A stretch of DNA of 64,000 bases from Cognaticolwellia mytili (GTDB lineage Bacteria; Pseudomonadota; Gammaproteobacteria; Enterobacterales; Alteromonadaceae), in contig NZ_NBOF01000002.1 of the NCBI RefSeq assembly GCF_002104475.1, positions 62,001-126,000 of the forward strand, in the 5' to 3' direction. The position numbers and the translations under genes were made by a program. Position 1 is the stretch's first letter; each line of letters begins with the position of its first letter. Positions 9,867-18,885 of this stretch are shown here, piece by piece. The notes below the pieces were generated by a model that made no database searches, was not told the origin of the DNA, and saw only the letters and a program-made list of their open reading frames with translations.

Positions 9867-11079
9867 TTCGAAGTACCTCAGCAGGCTGAGTTTGCGCCGC
9901 ACGATAAGCAGGGTAAAGCGTAGCAATAAAACTCATTAATAAGGCTGACCCAACAATAGTCGCAATATTCATAGCATCAAGCGCAACCGGCAACACTTGA
10001 CCTGCACCTAAAAGGCTAACACCAAATAACTCAAATAGACTATTGAGATTTAGGGTTGCTATCACGCCAAGCGTCACACCCAATATTACGCCCCAAATAC
10101 CATTAGTTAAGCCTTGGGTAATGAATATTTTAATGATACCGCTACGGTTTAAACCCAGCGTTTGCAAAATACTAATCTCACCTTGTTTGTCAATAACAAC
10201 CATAACTAAAGCAGAAACAATGTTAAATGCCGCAACCGCTACGATAAGACTCAGCATCAACCACATCATTTTCTTTTCCATACCCACCGCAGCGAATAAT
10301 GCTCCTTGGCTTTCTTGCCAGCTCACATAGCTATAGTCTGGGTATTTTAAAATTAATTGCGTAATCACCCTCTGTGCATTAAATGCATCATTTAAATACA
10401 GTCTAAGCTGCTCCACACCATCACCTTTTTTACGATGTAATTTAGCGCCATCTTCAATATTTATATAAACAATAGAGCCATCAACCTGCGAGCCAACATT
10501 GAAAATTCCAACAACGGTAAATGTTCGATGAACAGGCACACGGCCCATTGGCGTAAAAAGAGTTTTATTTGGTAGAGTGAGACGAACAACATCACCTAAA
10601 CTTACCTTTAAATTACGCGCAAGTGCTTGCCCTAAAACAAGTCCAAAAGGCTCATCTGACAACCGTGATAGCTGGCCATACTCCATAGAACTTTGAATAA
10701 TACTATGTTGTTCATATTCAGGTAAAATTCCATGAACTAATACCCCTTGCAGAGCAGACTTTGACTGAATCAATGCTTCGCTTTCTTGAAATGGCGTTAC
10801 CTTTTTAATCTCAGGTAATACATCCAATTCAGCTTGCAACGCTTGCCAACTTCTAAATTTAGCCTTTTCTGGTGAGATTAAAACATGCGGTACTAAGCCT
10901 AAAACACGGCGTTTTTGCTCCTGCTCTAATCCGTCCATTACCGACACAACAGTAATCAAAGAAGCAACACCAAGCATAATCCCAATAATAGAGAAAAAGG
11001 TAATAAAAGAGACAAAGCCTTTGCCATGGTTGCTGCGGCTATACCTTAAGCCAATGTACACACTAACAGGTTGAAACAT
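9859..11079 (-). CDS. lolC: Lipoprotein-releasing ABC transporter permease LolC
   Basis: First gene of the leftward lolCDE operon and partner of LolE in the inner membrane. It is 406 aa with the N-terminal GLRYSRSNHGKGFVSFITFF motif, a periplasmic domain between helix 1 and helix 2, and three C-terminal helices with ILQTLGLNRSGIIKIFITQG, the coupling segment of this family. The ATG at 11079 follows an AAGAAAGGATT-type ribosome-binding site. The three genes are packed without gaps, consistent with one transcript starting in the 11.1-11.4 kb interval. Confidence 0.94.
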   Translation of the reverse strand: MFQPVSVYIGLRYSRSNHGKGFVSFITFFSIIGIMLGVASLITVVSVMDGLEQEQKRRVLGLVPHVLISPEKAKFRSWQALQAELDVLPEIKKVTPFQESEALIQSKSALQGVLVHGILPEYEQHSIIQSSMEYGQLSRLSDEPFGLVLGQALARNLKVSLGDVVRLTLPNKTLFTPMGRVPVHRTFTVVGIFNVGSQVDGSIVYINIEDGAKLHRKKGDGVEQLRLYLNDAFNAQRVITQLILKYPDYSYVSWQESQGALFAAVGMEKKMMWLMLSLIVAVAAFNIVSALVMVVIDKQGEISILQTLGLNRSGIIKIFITQGLTNGIWGVILGVTLGVIATLNLNSLFELFGVSLLGAGQVLPVALDAMNIATIVGSALLMSFIATLYPAYRAAQTQPAEVLRNE

Positions 11080-11481
11080 TAATCCTTTCTTCTATTTAAA
11101 ATGGCAAATTGCCAAACATAATTTACCCACGAGCATATCATAGGTCAGCAAACTATATTTATTCCGTTGATTAGCTTTTTGTTATTTTTATAAAAAAGTG
11201 GTGGAAATAACAAAACTAATAATAAAAATCATTGATAAAATTGTAATTCGTACTTAAATTTACGTAAAACCATGTAAACCTCGCAATTCCAGCCAAACAT
11301 AAAATACTTTAATTACAATTAATTACATGACCTTTTAACTTTATATTATTCATATGTAAATTTAAAAATACGTCCGTCACTCAAGATAATGTAAACAAAC
11401 ATTTCATTGCACTAGTAAATGGTACCGATAGTCTTTAACATCGGCGGGTTGATTAAAAAATTACTAAATTGTGAGTTTAAA
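11080..11481. other. Divergent intergenic region lolC / M13 peptidase
   Basis: About 400 AT-rich bases between two divergent genes must hold both promoters. No convincing operator, hairpin or small gene was recognised in it. An open frame from 11419 joins the peptidase, but the lipoprotein signal begins only at 11482. Confidence 0.5.
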
Positions 11482-13551
11482 ATGAAAACTATAATAACAA
11501 GTGCTGTTTGCACGTCTTTGCTATTCATTGCCGGGTGTAATAATGGCACCACTACAACAGACACTGCTGTTGAAGCACCAGTCATGCAAAAAACAGCTTT
11601 AGCTTCAGGTATTGATAAAGCAAACATGGATTTAACTGTTCGTCCACAAGATAACTTCTATCGTTATGTTAATGGTGCATGGTTAAACAAAAGTGAAATT
11701 CCATCTGACAAAACATCGATCGGTGCTTTTTATGACTTACGCGATGAAGCCGATGATAGCGTTAAAGCCATTATCGAAGAGTTAGCCGCAACTGAAAACC
11801 TAAAAATGGGCAGTGACGAACAAAAAGTTGCAGACCTATTTCGTTCATACATGAATACCGATGCACGTAATGCTGCAGGCATCACACCTGTGCAAGCTAT
11901 TTTTGATAACATTAATAACTTGAAAGACAAAAATGAACTGGCAGCATTCTTTGGTGAAAATCAAAAAATTGGTGTTGGTAGCCCATTAGCATTTTACATC
12001 AGTGTTGATGCTAAAGATTCTACTCGTTATGCAACTCATGTTTGGCAAAGCGGCTTAGGTTTACCTGATAGAGACTATTACTTCAATGAAACTGAGCGTT
12101 TTGAAAAGTTACGTGCGGGTTATGTTGCTCATATTGAAAACATGTTTAAGCTAGCAGGTTTGAAAGGCGGTAAAGCTGCTGCGCAAACTATCATGGCGCT
12201 TGAGACAAAACTAGCTGGCTTCCATTGGACGAAAGTTGATTCTCGCGACAGCACTAAGCGTTATAACAAATTCAGTATTTCAGATTTAAATACTGTAACA
12301 GATGCTTTTAACTGGACTGCTTATCTTGAAGCTCAAGGTGTAGCTGCACAAAAAGATTTAATAATTAACCAGCCATCTTTCGTTAAAGGTTTTGGTGAAA
12401 CGTTTGCCGCAACATCATTAGCTGATTGGCAAACTTACTTAACATTCCACACGCTTAGTAACTTTGCTAGCTCATTAACAACTGCATTGGATAAAGAAAA
12501 CTTTGATTTTTATTCAAACCAGTTAAGCGGTCGTAAAGAACAACGTCCAATGTGGAAGCGTGGTGTTTCAGTCGTCAATGGCAATTTGGGCGAAGTTATT
12601 GGTAAAGTTTATGTTGGTCGTCACTTTAAACCTGAAGCCAAAACACGTATGACACAACTCGTTGAAAACTTACGCGGTGCATACGGTGCAAGTATTGATG
12701 AACTAGATTGGATGTCTGACGCAACTAAAAAAGCGGCACATGTTAAATTAGCAAGTTTTGATCCTAAAATTGGTTACCCAAATAAGTGGGAAGATTATTC
12801 AGCGCTTACTATCAAAAGTGACGACTTAGTTGGTAACAAAATGCGCTCTGGTACTGTTTCTCATCAAAAAGAAGTGGCTAAACTTGGCGGCCCAATCGAC
12901 AGACAAGAATGGGGCATGACACCTCAAACAGTGAATGCTTATTACAATCCAACCAAAAATGAAATTGTATTTCCAGCCGCAATTTTACAACCACCATTTT
13001 TTAACTTAAAAGCAGATGACGCGGTTAATTATGGCGGCATTGGCGCAGTTATTGGTCATGAAATGGGCCATGGTTTCGATGATCAAGGCAGCAAATACGA
13101 TGCCGAAGGTAATCTACGAGATTGGTGGACTAAAGAAGATTTAGCCGCTTTTACAGTACGTGCTGATAACTTGGTTGCTCAATACGATAACTATGCAGTA
13201 TTTGACGACTTAAACGTTAATGGCTCTTTAACATTAGGCGAAAACATCGGTGATTTATCTGGTGTTACTATTGCTTATAAAGCTTACAAAGCCTCGTTAA
13301 ATGGTAAAGACGCACCTGTTATTGATGGTTTAACTGGTGACCAACGTTTCTTTATGGGCTTTGCACAAGTATGGCGTGGAAAGTTTGTTGAAAAAGCACT
13401 ACGTAACCGCGTAGCAACTGACCCGCACTCTCCAGGTGAATTCCGTGCTTTAGGTTCATTATCAAATATGCCTGAGTTTTATAGTGCATTTGACGTAAAA
13501 GAAGGTGACGCTATGTATATTGCACCTGAAAAGCGCGTTAAAATTTGGTAG
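11482..13551 (+). CDS. M13 (neprilysin-like) zinc metallopeptidase, lipoprotein
   Basis: A secreted oligopeptidase anchored by lipid. The N-terminus is a lipoprotein signal with lipobox FIAGC (acylated Cys19), which sets the start at 11482. The mature N-terminal domain carries PQDNFYRYVNGAWL. The catalytic part has NAYYNPTKNEIVFPAAIL, the zinc motif HEMGH (His526-Glu527-His530) and the third ligand Glu587 in GENIGDLSG, with a C-terminal region ending RVKIW as in PepO/neprilysin. The 689-aa length is normal. It is monocistronic, with its own terminator. Confidence 0.95.
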   Translation: MKTIITSAVCTSLLFIAGCNNGTTTTDTAVEAPVMQKTALASGIDKANMDLTVRPQDNFYRYVNGAWLNKSEIPSDKTSIGAFYDLRDEADDSVKAIIEELAATENLKMGSDEQKVADLFRSYMNTDARNAAGITPVQAIFDNINNLKDKNELAAFFGENQKIGVGSPLAFYISVDAKDSTRYATHVWQSGLGLPDRDYYFNETERFEKLRAGYVAHIENMFKLAGLKGGKAAAQTIMALETKLAGFHWTKVDSRDSTKRYNKFSISDLNTVTDAFNWTAYLEAQGVAAQKDLIINQPSFVKGFGETFAATSLADWQTYLTFHTLSNFASSLTTALDKENFDFYSNQLSGRKEQRPMWKRGVSVVNGNLGEVIGKVYVGRHFKPEAKTRMTQLVENLRGAYGASIDELDWMSDATKKAAHVKLASFDPKIGYPNKWEDYSALTIKSDDLVGNKMRSGTVSHQKEVAKLGGPIDRQEWGMTPQTVNAYYNPTKNEIVFPAAILQPPFFNLKADDAVNYGGIGAVIGHEMGHGFDDQGSKYDAEGNLRDWWTKEDLAAFTVRADNLVAQYDNYAVFDDLNVNGSLTLGENIGDLSGVTIAYKAYKASLNGKDAPVIDGLTGDQRFFMGFAQVWRGKFVEKALRNRVATDPHSPGEFRALGSLSNMPEFYSAFDVKEGDAMYIAPEKRVKIW

Positions 13552-13621
13552 TTTTCACCTTTTAGAAGCTTGTGTTGCAGGTTAAAACTTGCATAACATA
13601 AAGTGAAGGTAGTGATTAGTG

Positions 13622-13647
13622 AAAAAGGAGCATTAGCTCCTTTTTTT
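13622..13647 (+). terminator. Terminator of M13 peptidase gene
   Basis: 10-bp arms (13622-13631 and 13636-13645) surround an ATTA loop, followed by a run of T. Confidence 0.88.
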
Positions 13648-13784
13648 ATGCTCATAATTTATCTTACATTAAGTGTAATGATGCAGTTTTCATTGTAAAG
13701 GTGCATGCATCACAGTAAAATCAATTGCTTATTGTATGATATTTTTTAATCAGCCCATTTTGCTATTTTCCTATCACTACTGCA

Positions 13785-13890
13785 TGAATGGTTTGTTTAA
13801 TCAAATAGGGAACACGGTTAAAGTCCGTGACTGTACCCGCAACTGTAAATAGCAAAGAGCTATAAGTCAGGACACCTAACAGTAATATTA
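13785..13890 (+). promoter_or_regulatory. Cobalamin (AdoCbl-type) riboswitch
   Basis: The core of the cobalamin riboswitch is readable: a CACGG/CCGTG stem (about 13813-13828), then GACTGTACCCGCAACTGT (13828-13846), a small TAGC/GCTA hairpin (13850-13863), and AGTCAGGACACC (13865-13876). It lies about 235 bases upstream of the btuDC-cobO-btuF operon. A possible expression-platform hairpin (ACGAG near 13929 with CTCGT near 13965) follows. Boundaries are approximate. Expected action is repression of B12 uptake and adenosylation genes when cobalamin is plentiful. Confidence 0.9.
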
Positions 13891-14125
13891 TTAACAACAT
13901 TTGATAAACTAACGCCGTGCGGGAATACACGAGAGTTACTAATGCTTCTGCTTTCTTGCTGGCACTCGTATACTATTTTCTGCACATTCATTGATACTAA
14001 ATTCAAAATAATTATTTGGGTTGGAGTAGAAAGCACAGTATGAAAGTATTGATAATTAACACTTACCGCCAAATAAAAAAAAATATTCAGGTTAAGCTAT
14101 TTTTTATCTGGTTAAACCAATAACC

Positions 14126-14947
14126 ATGAATAATCTATTAACGCTTGATGCTGTTTCTTGGGCTGTAGAAAATCAAACTATCCTCAGCAATATTTCATTT
14201 GATGTCGCCCAAGGTGATATTCTTGGTATTATTGGCCCAAATGGCGCCGGTAAAACATCACTTTTAAAGTGCTTATTAAATCAAACTAAAAATTGGCAAG
14301 GCAGTATTAAATTAAAAAACAAAAGCATTAGCCATTATAAACCTCACGAGCTTGCACAGACGTTTGCCCTTGTAGTACAAAAGTCCCCACCAATATTTGA
14401 ATTGAAAGTTTATGATGTTGTACGTATGGGCTTATTGCCCTATAAAACCTTATTTGCTCGTGATACTGATATTGATAAAAAAGAAATCATACTAGCGCTA
14501 AAAAAAGTAGGGTTAGCGACTAGTAAAAATAAGCTTTTCAATACTTTATCTGGTGGAGAACAACAACGGGTATTAATTGCTAAAGCCTTAGTCCAAAAAG
14601 CTAAAATATTAGTACTAGATGAACCGACAAATCATTTAGATATATTCTATCAACATCAAATTTTGCAGTTAGTAAAAGCACTAAAAATTACCGTGGTCAT
14701 GACTATTCACGACCTAAACCTTGCAGCTCAATATTGCACACGTATAGTTTTGTTAAACAAAGGTACTTTAGTTAGTGACAGTACAGTTGATGAAGCACTT
14801 AATCCAACAACACTTAGCAAAGTATTCGGTTTACCCTGTTTTCGAGACAATGTTCAACAATACCCAAACTCGAAAGTAGCTACAGTGCCTAGGGTTCATT
14901 TTTATCCGAATAATACCAATATTCCTATTTCTGTAGGTAAAAATTAA
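14126..14947 (+). CDS. btuD: Vitamin B12 ABC transporter ATP-binding protein
   Basis: ATPase of a cobalamin/iron-siderophore type (FecCD family) importer. Walker A is GPNGAGKTSLLK (about residues 36-47), the signature is [16 protein letters not shown], and Walker B is ILVLDEPTNHLD with the H-loop TIHDLNLAA. Substrate is assigned from context: a cobalamin riboswitch upstream, a BtuC-type permease overlapping by one base, and cobO and btuF-like genes following. The 273 aa include a roughly 30-residue C-terminal tail typical of BtuD/FecE-like ATPases. Confidence 0.92.
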   Translation: MNNLLTLDAVSWAVENQTILSNISFDVAQGDILGIIGPNGAGKTSLLKCLLNQTKNWQGSIKLKNKSISHYKPHELAQTFALVVQKSPPIFELKVYDVVRMGLLPYKTLFARDTDIDKKEIILALKKVGLATSKNKLFNTLSGGEQQRVLIAKALVQKAKILVLDEPTNHLDIFYQHQILQLVKALKITVVMTIHDLNLAAQYCTRIVLLNKGTLVSDSTVDEALNPTTLSKVFGLPCFRDNVQQYPNSKVATVPRVHFYPNNTNIPISVGKN

Positions 14948-15954
14948 TGCTTTTATTGAGCAATGTAAAAGGTAAAAATGCCTGGATATTTACCGGCTTA
15001 TTTATACTGACTATTTTCTCGCTAGTTTCTGCGATTACTTTTGGTGCTGCAGAAATTAACAGCGTAGATGTTTTACAGTGTGTCCTTAGTGACTGTGCTA
15101 CCCCCATGCACGACATGGTGGTATGGCAAGTTAGAATTCCTCGAGTGCTGGTTGGTTTAGTGGCAGGAATGGGCTTAGCCTGTGCTGGTGCTATATTACA
15201 GAACGTGACTAGAAACCCGCTCGCAGATCCTTACCTCTTTGGTATTATTTCTGGCGCAGGGTTAGGTGCAACCATCGCCACATTAGTCGTCACTGACGAG
15301 CAAATGTTAGTATTACCGATGGCCGCATTTTTAGGCGCTTTATTTTCTGTCACTATTGTCTTTGGTATCGCAACATTGCTACGCAACATGAATCATTTAC
15401 TGCTAACAGGAGTAGCAGTATCATTTATGCTGAGCTCAATTAGTCACTTTATACTCTACCTTGGTGATCCTTTTGCCACCAACAGAGTAATATTTTGGTT
15501 AATGGGTAGTTTAACCAGTGTTGAAATGTTTCACTTCTATCTCATTGCAACCATGATATTGGTAACCTTAGTCACTATCTTTGCCTTACACCGACAAATT
15601 GATGCGTTACTATTGGGTGACGAGAGTGCGGCAAGCCTTGGTGTGAATGTTGATAAACTGCGAATAATTTTACTTGCCTTATGTGCTGCAGTGACGGCAA
15701 CAATCGTTGCTTACTGCGGTGGTATTGGCTTTGTAGGCTTAATGGTACCGCATATTGTTAGACAACTACTTGGCGTAACAACTATGCCACTTATCATAGG
15801 CTCAGCGCTTGTTGGCGGCTGTTTTCTAGTTTGGGTCGATGTTTTAGCACGTAGTATATTAGCCAACGTTGAAATCCCCATTGGTATTATTACTTCCGCT
15901 ATCGGCAGTATTTTCTTTTTAGCGATCATGTATCGCACTCGTAAAACAGGATAA
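14947..15954 (+). CDS. btuC: Vitamin B12 ABC transporter permease
   Basis: A FecCD-family permease of 335 aa with about ten membrane helices. It carries the family segments WQVRIPRVLVGLVAGMGLA, GAILQNVTRNPLADP and IGFVGLMVPHIVRQL, the last lining the ATPase interface. Start and stop codons overlap in TAATG with btuD. As in other B12 importers the dimer would move cobalamin from the periplasmic BtuF protein to the cytoplasm. Confidence 0.92.
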   Translation: MLLLSNVKGKNAWIFTGLFILTIFSLVSAITFGAAEINSVDVLQCVLSDCATPMHDMVVWQVRIPRVLVGLVAGMGLACAGAILQNVTRNPLADPYLFGIISGAGLGATIATLVVTDEQMLVLPMAAFLGALFSVTIVFGIATLLRNMNHLLLTGVAVSFMLSSISHFILYLGDPFATNRVIFWLMGSLTSVEMFHFYLIATMILVTLVTIFALHRQIDALLLGDESAASLGVNVDKLRIILLALCAAVTATIVAYCGGIGFVGLMVPHIVRQLLGVTTMPLIIGSALVGGCFLVWVDVLARSILANVEIPIGIITSAIGSIFFLAIMYRTRKTG

Positions 15955-15960
15955 TAAATA

Positions 15961-16566
15961 ATGACAACTGAAGCAGATAAAAATCAAAAACACCAAGAGC
16001 GCATGCAACGCATTAAAGAAAAAGTAGATGCTCGTGTTAATTCAGCACAAGAAGAACGTGGCTTACTCATTGTTATCACCGGTAATGGTAAAGGCAAGTC
16101 CACCTCAGGTTTTGGTACGTTAACTCGCGCTGTAGGGCACGGTTACACTGCCGCTGCATTGCAGTTTATCAAAGGTGACTGGGCCTGTGGCGAGCGTAAT
16201 TTATTGGAAAAAAATGGTGTTGAATTTCACGTCATGGCAACAGGTTTTACTTGGGATACTCAAGATAAGTCAAAGGATATTGCCGCAGCAACAAAGGTTT
16301 GGGCAGAAGCAAAACGCTTACTAAAAGATGAAACAATCGATGTAGTTTTACTTGATGAATTAACTTATATGTTGTCATATAAGTACTTAGATTTAGATGA
16401 AGTAATTGAAGCAATTGTTAACCGCCCAGCAATGCAACATGTCATTATTACTGGCCGTGCATGTCATCGTAGCATCATAGAACTTGCTGATACGGTGAGT
16501 GAAGTACAGCCAACGAAGCATGCTTTTGATAACGGCATTAAAGCACAAAGAGGCATCGACTGGTAA
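15961..16566 (+). CDS. cobO: Cob(I)yrinic acid a,c-diamide adenosyltransferase
   Basis: Transfers the adenosyl group of ATP to cob(I)alamin or cobinamide (CobA/CobO/BtuR family). The P-loop GNGKGKST is at residues 41-48; the conserved QFIKGDWACGERN and the DELTYML motif follow. The family-typical C-terminus ends AQRGIDW. It is in the same operon as the B12 importer, 6 bases after btuC, so imported B12 is converted to coenzyme form under riboswitch control. No corrin-ring biosynthesis genes are nearby, so salvage is the likely role. Confidence 0.95.
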   Translation: MTTEADKNQKHQERMQRIKEKVDARVNSAQEERGLLIVITGNGKGKSTSGFGTLTRAVGHGYTAAALQFIKGDWACGERNLLEKNGVEFHVMATGFTWDTQDKSKDIAAATKVWAEAKRLLKDETIDVVLLDELTYMLSYKYLDLDEVIEAIVNRPAMQHVIITGRACHRSIIELADTVSEVQPTKHAFDNGIKAQRGIDW

Positions 16567-16612
16567 ATCACCCCCTTTTATCAACATCAAGTAGCTATCA
16601 CGGAAAGAAATA

Positions 16613-17491
16613 ATGAACCTGAATTATTACCTGTTCACTGTATTAATGAGCTTATTACTTATCGTTATGGGGCAAGCGAATGCCACTAATGATATTGCAA
16701 ATAAAGTACATACTAAGCCGCGTATTATCGCCTTAGCACCACATATTGTTGAAATGCTTTTCGACGTCGGTGCTGGTGACCAAATTATCGCCGCTACACG
16801 ACATGCTGACTACCCTGAAGCAGCTAAAGCTATCCCTAGAATTGGTAGCTCGTCACGTATTCAGATTGAACGCATTATAGAGCTACAACCTGATTTAATT
16901 ATTGCTTGGAAAAACAGTAACCCCAGTGATGATCTAGCGCGTATAAAGCAACTTGGTTTCAATATTGTCTACTCTCAACCCTATACTTTTGACGATGTGG
17001 CAAAAGAAATACGTTTGTTTGGCAAGCTTTCAGGGCATACAGAACAAGGAGAGCATGTCGCAGAAAAATTTTTAGCTGACTTAGCAGAAATTAAAAGCCG
17101 TCACCAAAGAAAGACACCATTATTAGGTTTTTATGAGGTATGGTCGAGACCAATAACCACTATCGCAAAAGATAGTTGGCCACAACAATTTTTAGAGATC
17201 TGCAGTATTAAAAACCCATTTTATCAAGCCAAAGCAAGATACCCGCAAGTTAATATCGAGCAAATACTGCAAGCTAATGTTGATGTAATTATTCAACCAT
17301 TGTCTGAAAATCAGAAAGCTAAAGAAGGCTATGAGTGGCAAAAGTGGCCGATAATACCAGCAGTTAAACACAGGCAGATTATTCAGCTTGACGCTGACGT
17401 TGTTCATCGCATGACAACACGTAGTTTAGGCGCTCTTACTGACTTATGTCAGCAAGCAGAAAAAAGTCGAGAATATTATCATGGTAAATAA
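16613..17491 (+). CDS. btuF: Periplasmic cobalamin-binding protein BtuF-like
   Basis: The 292-aa protein begins with a signal peptide of about 24 residues (ending GQANA). A helical-backbone metal-receptor fold follows, with the motifs RIIALAPHIVEMLFDVGAG, PRIGSSSRIQIERIIELQPDLI and HRMTTRSLGAL, which are typical of BtuF. It is the last gene of the B12 operon. Its TAA stop codon is the outermost triplet of the left inverted terminus of a MITE-like element (17489-17685). The gene itself appears complete. Confidence 0.9.
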   Translation: MNLNYYLFTVLMSLLLIVMGQANATNDIANKVHTKPRIIALAPHIVEMLFDVGAGDQIIAATRHADYPEAAKAIPRIGSSSRIQIERIIELQPDLIIAWKNSNPSDDLARIKQLGFNIVYSQPYTFDDVAKEIRLFGKLSGHTEQGEHVAEKFLADLAEIKSRHQRKTPLLGFYEVWSRPITTIAKDSWPQQFLEICSIKNPFYQAKARYPQVNIEQILQANVDVIIQPLSENQKAKEGYEWQKWPIIPAVKHRQIIQLDADVVHRMTTRSLGALTDLCQQAEKSREYYHGK

Positions 17492-17685
17492 CCTGAACTC
17501 GGGATAAGCAAAATACTACAGCGGCGCTATTAAAACCTATTTCTGCGTTGTTCAAGTTGCCAATAACTCGTTATTGGCAACTTGAACGCTTTGAGCTAAA
17601 CATAAATACCACTACTTTAGATTGAAGTTTGTTAATATTTTGAAATGGTTGTGTTTTTTATTGTCGTTATGCCGAATTCAGGTTA
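17489..17685. mobile_element. MITE-like element A with 19-bp terminal inverted repeats
   Basis: Left terminus 17489-17507 and right terminus 17667-17685 are inverted copies matching at 17 of 19 positions (TAACCTGAACTCGGGATAA against the complement of the right end). The 197-bp interior has no open frame of note but contains a perfect 17-bp stem at 17550-17566 and 17571-17587 with a CTCG loop. The terminal TAA is the stop codon of btuF. A second element with the same termini lies at 59784-59983. There is no transposase, so any movement would depend on one elsewhere. Mobility is inferred. Confidence 0.6.
17550..17587. repeat. Perfect 17-bp inverted repeat (stem-loop) inside element A
   Basis: The arms 17550-17566 and 17571-17587 are perfectly complementary with the four-base loop CTCG, and short GCG/CGC outer pairs continue the stem. 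There is no T-tract, so this is not a canonical terminator. It could still stabilise the 3' end of the B12 operon transcript. Confidence 0.85.
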
Positions 17686-17984
17686 AATAGTAATTGTTAA
17701 GGAAGCTATACAGTTTATTTATCCACAATTTTTGATATTGGTATAACACTTTTGTGTGTTTAGTGAGTCTACTTAAAAATCAACATCTAGGGGCTAACAC
17801 CGGTCACAATAGTGCCTGAGAAATATCTAAAGATCTAAGTTCAGAAACGATAAACCCGTTGCGAACTTCATTCTTGCTTATAAAGCATCATAGCAAAATA
17901 GGCAAACCCACTTTAACCTATTTACTTACTACATAGTTTGCCTTACGCTACCCAACGATTTTTCATAATCTTACGGAGCCACTG
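17686..17984. other. Intergenic region upstream of solute-binding protein gene
   Basis: About 300 bases with no gene seen. It should carry the promoter of the gene starting at 17985; no clear operator was recognised. Confidence 0.4.
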
Positions 17985-18764
17985 TTGCTAAAATTTTTCA
18001 TATTAGCCTTGTTCACTATTTCGTCCGCCGTTCAGGCAGAAATCACAGATAAGAGTTCTGATAAACAATTGACTATGTGCGTTAGCAATTATCCTCCATA
18101 TCAAATAACATCACCACAACAAGCGCCAATAGGTGAAAACATTGCCGTAACAACTCATTTTTTTAACACATTAGGCTTCACCATTAACTTTACCAAAAAT
18201 AACACTTTTTGGCGCTGTTTAGCGATGTTAGAGGCAGGTAAAGTCGACCTTATGTCAGGTTTATTAGATGCGCCAGAGCGACGTAATTTTGCCCATTTAT
18301 TTTCCTATAGCTCATTAAATGAAAAATCATTTTACGTGAAAAATAAAAATTTAAAAATTAGCGACTTTTCAGATCTTAAAGGTTTAAAAGTTGCGGTATT
18401 AAGGGGAATTAAGCAGTTTAAACAATTCGACAATGCCCCTAAGGATTATTTAGAAAAAGTATATGTTACTGATCTCGATGCAGCTATTCGAGTATTGGCT
18501 GCAGATAAGGTAGATGTTTTTATTTCAACTGACTTTTTATATTTAGAGAAATTCAAATATAAAGGCAACACGACTCAACAAATTAAAGAGATTATCGTTA
18601 AATTAGATGATAGCGCTTTATTATTTACAGGCTTATCAAAGAAATCTAAAGTTGCTCATCTTGCGCCAAAGTTTTCCGAGTTATCAAAATCAATGTATAA
18701 AAGCGGTGAGTTCAAAAGAATCATCAATAAATTTAAAATGAATCACCCTGAATACTATCGTTAA
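17985..18764 (+). CDS. Periplasmic solute-binding protein, amino-acid ABC (SBP_bac_3) type
   Basis: 259 aa. A signal peptide (about 1-18, ending VQA) precedes a two-lobed binding fold with the family segments LTMCVSNYPPYQI, GKVDLMSGLLDAPERR and KGLKVAVLRGIKQF. No ABC permease or ATPase is adjacent, so it may be an orphan sensor or binding protein, as is common in marine Alteromonadales. The start is a TTG preceded by CGGAG at suitable spacing; no ATG stands before the signal peptide. The ligand cannot be told from sequence. Confidence 0.82.
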   Translation: MLKFFILALFTISSAVQAEITDKSSDKQLTMCVSNYPPYQITSPQQAPIGENIAVTTHFFNTLGFTINFTKNNTFWRCLAMLEAGKVDLMSGLLDAPERRNFAHLFSYSSLNEKSFYVKNKNLKISDFSDLKGLKVAVLRGIKQFKQFDNAPKDYLEKVYVTDLDAAIRVLAADKVDVFISTDFLYLEKFKYKGNTTQQIKEIIVKLDDSALLFTGLSKKSKVAHLAPKFSELSKSMYKSGEFKRIINKFKMNHPEYYR

Positions 18765-18829
18765 CTCTCGTCTACTTCATTGTATTTAAAAATAAAATGA
18801 TAAACATAAAAAGCTAACGACTCGCCCCA

Positions 18830-18866
18830 AATTAAAAAAGGTTCGCGTTGCGAACCTTTTTTAATT
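18830..18866. terminator. Bidirectional terminator between solute-binding protein and chemoreceptor genes
   Basis: 17-bp perfect arms (18830-18846 and 18850-18866) with a GTT loop, flanked by A- and T-tracts, between convergent genes. Confidence 0.92.
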
Positions 18867-18885
18867 TAATGTTTTAGTTAATTTA

